A model generated the notes under the pieces. That model was not told where the DNA came from, did no database searches, and worked only from the letters and a program-made list of their open reading frames with translations. Shown piece after piece: positions 49,195-59,283 of a stretch of DNA of 64,000 nt (its first letter is position 1; each line of letters opens with the position of its first letter). This DNA is from Acanthacorydalis orientalis (Eukaryota; Arthropoda; Insecta; Megaloptera; Corydalidae): NCBI GenBank assembly GCA_034766995.1, contig CM068322.1, forward strand, positions 35,287,439-35,351,438. Direction: 5' to 3'. The translations under genes and the position numbers were made by a program.

Positions 49195-50639
49195 AATGTA
49201 TATTATTAACATACAACTATTGTTGTTATTTACATATTTATAATAAGATAAAACCAATGTATGCAAATCTGAGTCATAACCTTGCATTATTTCTGATTAA
49301 TTATTCGAATACACAACAAAATAAACTCTCTCATTGTCCTCTTTCGACTTTTTGATTATTTCTTTTCGTATTGTTTTCAAAAACTCGAATGAAAACACAA
49401 TTCTGTATGTTTATAAATAAGTAAAAGTAAACATTTCTAGACTGAGTGTATAGATTTTCAAAGCTCTGCGTTTGTTTATCTCAGAATTACTGTTTCACGA
49501 ATTGATAATGTGATCAAGTTTTTTGTATTTAAAAGAAAACAAATGATTTTTTCGATTTCAAGATCAAGGTTTGTATTCTTATAGGAAAAAAAACAGAATC
49601 AACACAAAAATTTAGGCGGGAATTCGAAATCGTTGCTTTTGTTTCATTCGAATTGTTTTAGTGAATTTCGGGTTTGATCGAAGTGAACTGGGCGATATAT
49701 CAGTTGTATATATTGTCTGAAAATCATGTTTGTAAGGCAAATAGGTGAGAAAATGCGTCGTAAATATTCGAAAACATTGAAAGCGACCTACCTCCTCGTC
49801 TAGCAACGCCGCACACCGAAAACAAATATCCAAACAAACGCTTACAAATCCTGCGAAACGAAAATCACTAAATCCAAAAACAAAATCCACTGCACACTAG
49901 TAAATTCCCGCTTCGAATGTTCACAACAATGATAACTAAACAATCGTTCGGATTCGAAAAAGTCTGCTAAGCACCGTCTGATTAATCGTAACGTTCGATT
50001 CAAGCGCAATGTGTATTCTTCAACGGCCGAAGAACGAGTGTGTGTTGCGATGGTGAAGGGACCCTTCCGATGGTGCTTGTATATAGTGGCAGATCGAATA
50101 TTCCGGTTCTTGTTCGCATTTACGCGACATCGGACGTGTTCGTGTGCAACACAGAGAACGTGTTATTTTGGTAGGGTGGAACGTAGTCCGTGTTCGTTTT
50201 GTTAGGTTTTGTCAGGTCTGATTGCGTTGCTATGTTCACCCGTTTCCAAGGCGATCGTTCTATCGGCGTGAAAGAACACGTATCCGTTTTTCGTGTTTTA
50301 TCGATTTTCTGTTTCTTTTCAGCACGATGATAGAACACTGTTATTCTATATAAGGTAAACGTAAATTGGAAAGAGGTCGCCATATTAGGTGAATGTTTGT
50401 TCTCTTTTTTAGACTTTGTATCGAATGTGGATTCTTTTACACGTTTTTCTTCGCAAATCGGCATGTGTTTCATTCCATTCACCGACAGAATTACAAGAGC
50501 ATACAGCTAAACTTTTCATTAGCATTTCAATAAGGAAAAGCGTGCACATAAAGTTTATGTCGTAGAAATTTAAATGCACTTTTAAACTCTTATAAAAAAA
50601 ATATTATCAAGTTTGTAATCACGAGCTTGTGCTCTACAA

Positions 50640-50705
50640 ATGAATTCTTTTCTCATCTCACAAGCTATAAAGTTTGTTTTGATTAACAATTGTTCATTTG
50701 TAATT
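50640..50705 (-). repeat. Foldback-repeat outer half-arm
   Basis: TGAATTCTTTTCTCATCTCA then CAAGCTATAAAGTTTG matches the outer arm end TTCATT...TGAGATGAAAA in reverse. Confidence 0.5.
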
Positions 50706-51963
50706 TGTTCCGTTCCTTTATGCCTGGATTTGAAATTATTTTCCGTTTCCTTAAACTCACTAGTATTTGTTTTAGTTTCACAGTATCCATCTGAAGGTAT
50801 CGAAATATGAAACCGGTAATGGAAAAACAAGAATAAAGAATATTGACCTCAAGGAAAAGAAAAATAACTTTGAAAAAGTTTGATATAGAGTCACTGAAAA
50901 ATTTTGATTGTTGCTTATGTGTGTTTTCGATGCCGTCATCTTCAGAATGTCAGTGTACATAAATTAAAAATAAGATTTTTAACGTGATGTTTTTAAAAGC
51001 TCATAAAGTTCGCAGGAATGAATTTCCATTTACTCAGAATTTTTTTCCTGATCTAAAATGTGATAGAAACAATAGAAAAGGTCATAAAAATGTCCAAACA
51101 GAGTCGTGATTTTCTTGTATTCAGCATCTCAATCAGATCAAGAATACGATTCAGTCTTGAACAAATTATGTTAGAATTTTCTATATTCTCTCAGTAAAAT
51201 GCAACTTAATTCTTTTCAGTCGAGAATTTTTCATTTCTCTAATTAATCCCAAAGAACTTTAACTAAGTTTATGCCTAGGACTTGTAAAATGAGTGTAATG
51301 TTTTCCTATATTATGAACCAACAATTCCTCTGAGTGCTTTGAGTCTTTGTCTCGTTGGAAAATATACTTTGATAACAAACTCAAATCCTCATCACTAGAA
51401 ATAAAACTACTTTCTAGTATGTCATTGCGCACACATGTATGCAGACATGAAAGAATATCGCATACATGTAGCACTGGCGCCATTATTGACTAATATGCGG
51501 TAACAATCCGTCCACATTAATGATCATACGCGGACAGATAACAATACAATCCGTACACACATCATAATTTCTATAAAATACCACTCTGAGGTCAATACTG
51601 AGGTTAAGCTGGCACGGACAAAGAAGAATTTACTTACAATTCGTTTTATCAGCGATGCGTATGTGTCCACTCTATATTGTAATTTAATGGACGTCGATAC
51701 ATACAGAAATAAATTATGTTTGTTTACTACATGTTGCAGTTTTTATCGCGACGTCGCTCATAAAAACGTCACAGTTGAACTCATTAAAATTCGAATTATC
51801 GATGCGTTCGGTTTGTGGAATTTAATTAAAATTATTTAGATAAGCGTTTCTTCGGTTTGTATATATATATATATATATAATGTTGATGTACAGGAAATGA
51901 GTTCTTGTCTGCGCTGGAATTTCTTTAAGTCGCTTCTAACATTTTATTTTAAATTGTTTAAAA

Positions 51964-52033
<70 letters not shown>

Positions 52034-52491
52034 TTTGAAAGAAAGCCATTTGACTAACATTAACTTGGTAAAATTTTAATTAACATTATTCTAGTACCGA
52101 TATAGTCTTACACTGTTTCTTATGATTCTGTTGATGTATTATCCGGATGGTCTTTGCTCTTTTCAGTCTCATAAGTTTCTGCCTTTTTTCACTGACGAGG
52201 CATTTTCACAACTTGACCACTGTGTCATAAATGTATTGTGGAAAATATCGATCCTACAAAAAATGGTTGTATCGAACAATTTTTAAATTTTAAATAATAA
52301 CTAGACACCAGACGTCGCCACAATATATAAATTTATCATATTGTATTCGGGATTTCACGAATTTAATTTAATCAGTAATCTTATTTACAATCGTGTAGTA
52401 AACATATGCAGTGTAGTATAAATAAATAAATAGTAACAATTTGTGGAACGTGTGCATTATAAACTGTAGATGCGCGATAGATTAATAACTA
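50706..52491. other. Gene-free stretch with (AT)n arrays
   Basis: Arrays lie at about 51,859-51,879 and 51,967-52,031. No exon was seen. The end of this stretch may contain the Tigger element's 5' untranslated part. Confidence 0.45.
51967..52031. repeat. (AT)n microsatellite
   Basis: About 65 bp of AT. Confidence 0.97.
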
Positions 52492-53285
52492 ATGGCGTCA
52501 TCGAGGGGCACATTAAATAAAATGATTAAGAAAAAGACAAGAACCCAAACAAGTGCAGAAGTTAAATTAAAAATTATCAAGACGTTAGAAAGAGGTGCAA
52601 AAGCTAATAATGTTGTTCGGTTGTGCGATTTAATGAGTCTACAATTCGCACGATTAAAAAACATGCTGACGCTATTAAAATGGCAGTGAAAGAAGCCATA
52701 CCAACAAGTTCCAAGATAGTGAAATATGCAAGAAATACTATTATGGTGAAAATGGAAAAGTTATTAATTCGGCGGATAGACGACGATAGCAAAAAGCACA
52801 TTGGTATTGATACATGCATTATACAAAATAAGGCGTTGCTAATTTTCAATCAGTTGAAAAAAGAAAATAACGAAAATCAAAATGAAGACGAGAATGAAGA
52901 AGAAGATGAAGAAAAGCCATTGTCTTTCGATGCCAGTAAAGGCTGGTTGGACAAATTCACGAAGAGATACAATCTGCACAACATAAAGTTTGTGTGCGAA
53001 GCTGCTAGTGCTGATAGGGAAGAAGCTACTGAATGTGATTATAATGTGAACGATTTAGTGATTTGAATGCCTCCGATATTGAAAAACTTTTAAAATCACA
53101 CGATTCTGGATTAACAACTTGTGATATTATTGAATAAAAACCAAAAAGAGAGCAACGAAGAAGTAGAATAAGAAGATGATGAAAAAGAAGCACCTTACCT
53201 GTTCACAACACAGAACATTAAAGATTCCATATCTATGATTCAGAAAGCTATTGATTTTATTGAGAGCGAGAGTGATTTTGAATAG
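52492..53285 (+). pseudogene. Tigger/pogo transposase pseudogene lacking the DDE core
   Basis: From ATG 52,492 the frame gives AEVKLKIIKTLERGAKANNV (CENP-B-type helix-turn-helix). A one-base frameshift near 52,620 then leads to FNESTIRTIKKHADAIK, KMEKLLIRRIDDDSKKHIGI, DTCIIQNKALLIFNQLKKEN, an acidic linker, and FDASKGWLDKFTKRYNLHNI with CEAASADREEATE (second DNA-binding domain, as in TIGD1). The text then jumps to NASDIEKLLKSHDSGLTTCD and TTQNIKDSISMIQKAIDFIE, the C-terminal tail. The roughly 200-residue catalytic DDE domain expected between is absent. The good preservation of the DNA-binding half against a missing core suggests an internally deleted derivative. A stop at 53,064 and further stops in the tail argue against a domesticated gene. 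Confidence 0.85.
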
Positions 53286-53555
53286 GTAACTGTAAATTTG
53301 TAAGCTTTGCGATACTTTATCTTTATGGAAACAACTGATGGCTACATCAAAAAGTGAGTATTTTTGTTATCAGTAACCCCTTATGTTCAAGTAAATATTT
53401 TTTTAAAAAAAAACTTTAGTTAAAACTCTTCTACCTAAGCAAACGTAAAATATTTGAAAATATGGAACAGATTCCTATTTTAAACAACTTCTATGGCTCC
53501 ATTTGTGCGCTGTTTTCATGGAATCAATTACTCGCTTAAATGGAGGCTTTGTAGC

Positions 53556-53557
<2 letters not shown>

Positions 53558-53626
<69 letters not shown>
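53558..53626. repeat. (AT)n microsatellite
   Basis: About 69 bp of AT abutting the presumed Tigger 3' end. Confidence 0.96.
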
Positions 53627-54105
53627 CAGAAGAATAAACTAGAATCCTTCATACATACATTTATAGACTTTCTTCAAACCGACAACAAAGCACGTATATA
53701 AAAATAGACCTAATGTATAAGAAGATGCATTGTTTGCATTTTCTCAGAAAACTACTGATTGAATGCCGTTTCTTATTCATAATCGAATGCGAGATAAAAT
53801 GCGTCTCGGACCGAATAGTAAACATCCCATATACATCCACCGAGTACCGGATTCATTCCGGTATTTACAGCTGATAGTATCGATCCATTTTGGAACTCGT
53901 TTGTTATCCACGATGTTCACCCATAGGCTGTTGGGCATACGAATGACGTCAACCGTGCGACCAATACAGTTTAAATGAAATTCGTTACGACGGATCGACG
54001 CGGCTACATTATCATCTGCCGTGTACGCGGAAACTCACTCGCATTTCGCAGTACTCGGTTCGATTCCGGTTGATTCATCGTGACTATTGCGTAACATTGA
54101 GTCAC

Positions 54106-54107
<2 letters not shown>

Positions 54108-54160
<53 letters not shown>
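54108..54160. repeat. (AT)n microsatellite
   Basis: About 53 bp of AT. Confidence 0.96.
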
Positions 54161-54163
<3 letters not shown>

Positions 54164-54299
54164 TTTATTAATACATTTTGTGGTATTTAATGAAGGTCAG
54201 TTATGATTTCAGGAAATATGAATGAATTTTCAATTTAGTCGGAATTTAAAGAATTCATTTATTATTAGATTAGTAAGTACTTAGATAATTAATCATCAA

Positions 54300-54303
<4 letters not shown>

Positions 54304-54361
<58 letters not shown>
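54304..54361. repeat. (AT)n microsatellite
   Basis: About 58 bp of AT. Confidence 0.96.
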
Positions 54362-54362
<1 letters not shown>

Positions 54363-55184
54363 GTAAATGGTGAAATATTCATACACATGAAGTTCATTTT
54401 TATACAAAAGCAGTCGTGCCAAGTATTTTTGGGTCAATCGATTTAAATTGCAGAGGACATGTTAGTGAACAAGTGATGAATGCAAATATTTATATTATGT
54501 AAATTTATTTAAATGATATTTTTGATTCATGAATAGTTTCTTATCCAATAGTTATATTCCTTTATTGGTGAACTGATAAACTGTTCGAGAAAACAGTATC
54601 GCAAACGTACATTGTTTCAATGAATTGTTGTTATGTTGTTTCTCTCCATTATTTCTTCGTATCCTTTTGTTTATGATTATATGAATCGGTGGAGTAGCTA
54701 AGTTTGTTTCTTCCACGACGTATCATCTACAACTGATTTCAGTCCGTTACCATAAAAAAAATGAACTAGAAATAGTAACATTAAAAAATAACAAAGCTGT
54801 CCGACATCAAACACTTTTCTTTGGGGGCCGCCTATGAGTTCGTTTCTTCTACGACATACAACTATATTCCAATGTTGTAACTGATTGAATAAAGATTTAA
54901 AACCTTAAGCTAACTTTCACATTCATGAGACTCGTCGTAGTCTTATTGCATTTCGTTAATTTTAAAAGATTCAACAGCGATGAACTTTTTTTTGACACGC
55001 ACGCATATTTTATACAACAATTAGGTCGATGAATGATTTTAACAGAAATTTATAATGATCTGAGTAACATTATTCACTTCAATCATTTGAAATATTAGAT
55101 ATATGTTCATGTCGATGAACTAAACGTTTGTATTATGTTTTTTGTAATATCTTGAACTGAGAATTAACAAAATAAATGTTTATA

Positions 55185-55213
55185 CACACACACATACATC
55201 CACACACACACAC

Positions 55214-55263
<50 letters not shown>
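55185..55263. repeat. Compound (CA)n(AT)n microsatellite
   Basis: Interrupted CA repeats followed by about 47 bp of AT. Confidence 0.95.
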
Positions 55264-55266
<3 letters not shown>

Positions 55267-55636
55267 TGTTGTATAACGATTTCAACATCAGTTCACATCA
55301 TTATAAACGCAAGTGAACATGAAACGAGGAGCGTCTTCGTTCGATGCGAACGGAATGCAAGAGAATCGCTTGTCTGTAATTATATGTTCGTTGCCATTTG
55401 TGGTCGTGGATGTAATCACTCACATTATGTGCCATTTCTAAAAGTAAAACTGTACACGTAAAACGAGAATGAATGCGGTTTGCACTTGACTTATATAGTT
55501 AACACCTTCCCCGAAGCAAGGACTGGCGCCTATTAAATGAGATAATAAGTTAACGGGTCGTTTTTTTTACAACAGGCCCGTTCTTCATGCTGTACATTCT
55601 GGTAGTTGTTTGAATGCATGCATGTTTATTTTTTAA

Positions 55637-55639
<3 letters not shown>

Positions 55640-55683
<44 letters not shown>
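55640..55683. repeat. Compound (AT)n(AC)n microsatellite
   Basis: About 36 bp of AT then a short AC run. Confidence 0.94.
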
Positions 55684-55774
55684 TATTCATGGTATTTTCG
55701 TACTATGTATGTGTTTTTTCATCAAATTCAAGTCTGTTTTTTCTCTATTCATTTCTGACAATATAATTGAATTC

Positions 55775-55905
55775 AATTTTACAATAAGTTCCATTTTAAC
55801 TCCACAAACCAGTGAATTCTTCTTATTAAAAATGTTCAATAAATCATTCTTGGTTTTTAATTTGCATTTCGATAGCAATTCCATCTTCATCGGTGTGCCA
55901 AGGTC
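55775..55905 (-). repeat. Foldback-repeat copy (left arm)
   Basis: CCACAAACCAGTGAATTCTT, TAAAAATGTTCAATAAATCA, TTGCATTTCGATAGCAATTC and CATCTTCATCGGTGTGCCAA in family order. The opposite arm starts about 20 bp later (55,925-56,075), so this is one of the few near-complete palindromes. Confidence 0.75.
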
Positions 55906-55924
55906 CAGTAAAAAATGTTTATAG

Positions 55925-56075
55925 TACTTTCTGTACTTTAAGAGCTCCAAAGATAATGCCGTTGCCATCGAAATGCATATGAACAACATTCGAAATTATC
56001 AACAATGATTTATTGGATATTTTTGACCAGAAGTGTTCTGTGGGTTGCGAGATGAAAAAAGTGTTCATTAATTTA
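55925..56075 (+). repeat. Foldback-repeat copy (right arm)
   Basis: AAGAGCTCCAAAGATAATGC, CATCGAAATGCATATGAACA, TTTATTGGATATTTTTGACC and GTGGGTTGCGAGATGAAAAA mirror the left arm at 55,775-55,905. Confidence 0.75.
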
Positions 56076-56929
56076 TAAAACGGAAATATATTGAAAGAGA
56101 TTTAATTTTCAAGACAAGTCATTTAAAATATTAAATATTGAAACTGTTACTTTATGTTTGTAATAAGATTCTTGGAACACCCGATACAAAAATAAATTAA
56201 TTAAACTAGTATATAATTATTACAGCACTGATATTATCGGATACCCGATATTAATACATCAAATAAAACGTGTATACAATTATCAAAACAAATACTGACA
56301 TTCAAAAGAAAGTAAATGTAAAAAAAAATGTTAATCGAATTACCGATTGACATTCCAGTTTATCTTCAAATTATATTCTTCATTGATGAAAATGCAACAG
56401 TCAATCTATTCAAATATCCTCCTATTTTTATTATAACGAATATCACATTTCTTCTTTATATATTATTCGAGTTGTTTCTTTAAATAATACTGAAATATCT
56501 ATTGAAGTTAATCCCCACTGTTAATTATTTTCAACGCTTGTTATTTTTTTCAACTGTTATTGTGTTCGATCATCAATAATTGACGGATGCTTAGCAACGA
56601 TAACAGTATGTTGCCATTATTTCATATAAAATATTTATCAGTGTTGTTAAACAGAGTAAGAGGAATAATTACGACTAGTCATAAACTCTTCATCTAAAAT
56701 GGCCCGTTTGTTTTATTATTTTAATTGTTAATACTGTGTTTATGAAAAATATATCGAATTGTTATAAATATTCTAATAGTGAGAAAATAAAACAGCTTGT
56801 ACATTTTTTTAATAGACAGTAATTAGTATTAATATTTATTTTATTGATATTTATTTTATGTTTATGCAACAATAGAGGCAATTACAACAATAAACTTCTG
56901 ACACTGTGGTTAAATTCACTTTAATAAAT
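56076..56929. other. Gene-free stretch
   Basis: Very AT-rich; nothing recognised. Confidence 0.5.
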
Positions 56930-57110
56930 GATTTATTTTTCGCTTCACAAAAAATAACACATTGTTCTGATAAAAAATGTTCAATAAGTGATCATTGATC
57001 CGCTGCAGAAAAATCTGATCAGATTCTTCTATGTCTTGGCGCTGTAAGGACGATGGAATCGATATCAAAATGCGTAAAAGCAATAATCAAAAATGATCAA
57101 CGTTGTAGAC
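56930..57110. repeat. Foldback-repeat copy (left arm, centre and start of right arm)
   Basis: The left arm is CGCTTCACAAAAAATAACAC and AAAAATGTTCAATAAGTGAT. The centre is GCTGCAGAAAAATCTGATCA then GATTCTTCTATGTCTTGGCG. The right arm is GTAAGGACGATGGAATCGAT and AATAATCAAAAATGATCAAC. This copy shows the symmetric structure best. The outer right arm appears displaced to 57,270-57,350. Confidence 0.75.
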
Positions 57111-57269
57111 ATAACCCCTTCTGTTGAGCTTGGAGTTCTTCGGTCTATGTCTTCCTGTAACATCTTGAAACATCTGCATCATCTGGATCAACAGTGTGAG
57201 ACATCGGTCATGGGTTCTACGCCTAGAACCCAGTAACATCTTATGCCGGTTATCAGAACGGGGATCAAT

Positions 57270-57350
57270 ATTGATTTATTGAACATTTTTGATCAGATAG
57301 TTTTTTTATAGTTTGTCATATGAAACAAGAATTCATTCGTGAAGCCTTTT
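57270..57350 (+). repeat. Foldback-repeat outer half-arm
   Basis: TTATTGAACATTTTTGATCA, then TTTGTCATATGAAACAAGAA and TTCATTCGTGAAG. This is the best match to the outer-arm consensus. It may be the rest of the 56,930 copy, separated by about 160 bp of insertion. Confidence 0.65.
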
Positions 57351-58684
57351 CAAGTTTTATATAACATTTTTTTTGTTTTAAAATTCTTGAATGGCCGGGT
57401 CTATTTTTTTTAAAAAAAACCACCAAGACTAAACTGTGTATATAGTTAAATTTAATTATACGACACATATCTACCCATCAGCTGTCCTAAATCTAAAATC
57501 GTGATTTCGATCTCTGCAAACGACCGCCTCCGACAATTACATATACAAAAAAAAAAAACAATAATTAGATAATTGGCCAATTTACGCTACTAAGCCACCA
57601 GTACACGTATCTTTTTAATTCTCGATAAGAAACATAAACGGCATGACTTCGAATACCGGTGGGTCGAAACGTCTGAAACGCCGAACGTTCTTGACCCTTT
57701 TTCGAGCGGATACCGAGTTCGTGGCTCGCGTCGAACGTCGCATCCAATTAAAAGTATGGAAACAACCACGTCTGTGTCTTACATTGAGATGACCTCTTGA
57801 CACAGTGATTGAAAGATTACGTCATGTGCGTTCAGTTCTTGTAATATTTTAAAAGGAGGAGATTGTTTAGAGACGATCGTCTGTCTCTTCTGGCGTACTT
57901 TCGATGACGAAACGGTTTGACTGGTTAAGAAGATCGACCGGAGATTTCGGCGTTTAAAAAGATTAAAGTTCATTTTTATGTTTTTAATAATCACAAAGAT
58001 CAACGCAACGATCGTCCTCGGAGCGTTAACGTATGGAAACATGTCGAAGGTATAGATTTTTCTGTGCCTTGACACTCTGAAGATGATATCGATATAACGT
58101 ATTTACATATTACAAGACATATTTATATAAACGTCCTTTTTTTAAAATAATAATAATAATAATCCGAAAAAAGTACATCTGACCTTCAACGCTGACATTC
58201 AACTGGGGCAATAAGTCCATGTATGCACAGAATCGTCCACGTACAAAATATCGTCGATCGTTGTACTCGCTGCTCATCGACCTTGACGGATTGCGATATC
58301 GAAAGCCGGTCATATATTTTTTCCGATGACTAAACGACAAACACCTTTTCAATTGGGACAACAGTAACTCGAAAGTTCTGATATAAATAGCGGATGACGT
58401 CACCGCGCACGACATGACCTCACCCACTGACGTGTACGCCAGAAAACTTGAAAAAATCAAATTGTTGTAAACAGAAATTAATGTTTATAAATATTAGCAG
58501 ATGTAAATACTACTGGGACTTGTTTATTTTCATCGAAACAATTTGATTAGAAATAGAGAAATTGTTTCGAGATAGAGCTGTTTCAGTAATGATATTCAAT
58601 TTCACGTGATGATTCACTTTGTATGATTCAATTTCAATTAAGTCGAGTAAAAAATATATTTCACCGGCAATAGCAACCACTCGC
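57351..58684. other. Gene-free stretch upstream of Miga exons
   Basis: No exon-like frame was recognised. A foldback centre remnant lies at about 58,000-58,095 (GATCGTCCTCGGAGCG ... TTTTTCTGTGCCTTGACACT ... CTGAAGATGATATCGATA). Confidence 0.5.
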
Positions 58685-58815
58685 AAGGCTCTAAGGTATA
58701 GATAGCGCTCTCGGGATGATGGATCTCCTTCGAAATGCGCATAGACGAGAATCAAAAATGATCGATGATCCAGAAAAATATTTGTAGTTTTGTGAGGCGA
58801 GAGAATAATCACTTT
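58685..58815 (+). repeat. Foldback-repeat copy (right arm)
   Basis: GCTCTCGGGATGATGGATCT, CTTCGAAATGCGCATAGACG, GAATCAAAAATGATCGATGA and TTTTGTGAGGCGAGAGAATA in family order, about 150 bp upstream of a Miga splice acceptor. Confidence 0.7.
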
Positions 58816-58966
58816 TTAAAAGCTGCTTTTCTTCAAAATAAGACGTTTTCATCGTCTTGTCTGCACATCTGATACAATTACAACTGAATTCTGTTCCTAA
58901 TTCGAACATTCCCTCGTATCTACGGCCATTTTTTTAGATATAATCGTGATCGTTTTTCTGTTTCAG

Positions 58967-59283
58967 GCATGGAAGCGCTCGAAACATCGATAAACTATTG
59001 GGAAGATGCTCTCGCCGCGTATACTTCACGAAGCACGGCCGATGGCGGTCTTCTGACGGTGTTAGCGCCCGAAGATGCGGCTTTCTGCAGCGACCTGCAG
59101 AAGATATTGGACATAGCGTATCGTCTTCAAGAGAACAGCGAGCTGTTGTTCCTCGATCAACGATCGGTGCTGTTCCGACGGAGCAGCACGGCACGGCAGG
59201 ATGGAAGCCAGGCTTCAGCCGATCAGGAAGGGTTCGATTCGAACATGTCCAGTGTCGACTCGTTCGCGTCTGCCCAAGATCAA
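58967..59283 (+). CDS. Miga: Miga exon (n), phase-1 start
   Basis: The acceptor is TTTTTCTGTTTCAG ending at 58,966 and the donor is CAA|GTACGG at 59,284. The exon opens with GC completing a split codon (probably Gly) before ATG. That Met is therefore likely internal, as in other mitoguardins where GME follows a longer N-terminal part. It encodes the coiled YWEDAL and AYRLQE helices and ends in a Ser-rich stretch with the FFAT-like SVDSFASAQDQ. Composition is G+C-richer than the flanking introns. A minus-strand frame here is only its shadow. Confidence 0.92.

Larger units (their letters stand above)
47961..50639. other. Gene-free stretch
   Basis: Contains a mariner-type terminal repeat (48,142), an (AT)n array (49,123-49,191) and a possible inverted pair GGCGGGAATT (about 49,615) / AATTCCCGCT (about 49,904) about 300 bp apart, which is weak. 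No exons were recognised. Confidence 0.45.
53286..55774. other. Gene-free stretch, rich in (AT)n
   Basis: Contains (AT)n arrays and the probable 3' end of the Tigger element near 53,535-53,556 (CTCGCTTAAATGGAGGCTTTG). No exons were recognised. Confidence 0.5.

Noticed and set aside
49611..49918. 300-bp element with GGCGGGAATT inverted ends
   Set aside because: The inverted match is only about 10 bp with no target duplication or second copy; too weak to call.
52492..53285. Domesticated Tigger-derived host gene
   Set aside because: A frameshift in the first DNA-binding domain and several stops in the tail show that this copy cannot encode a full protein.
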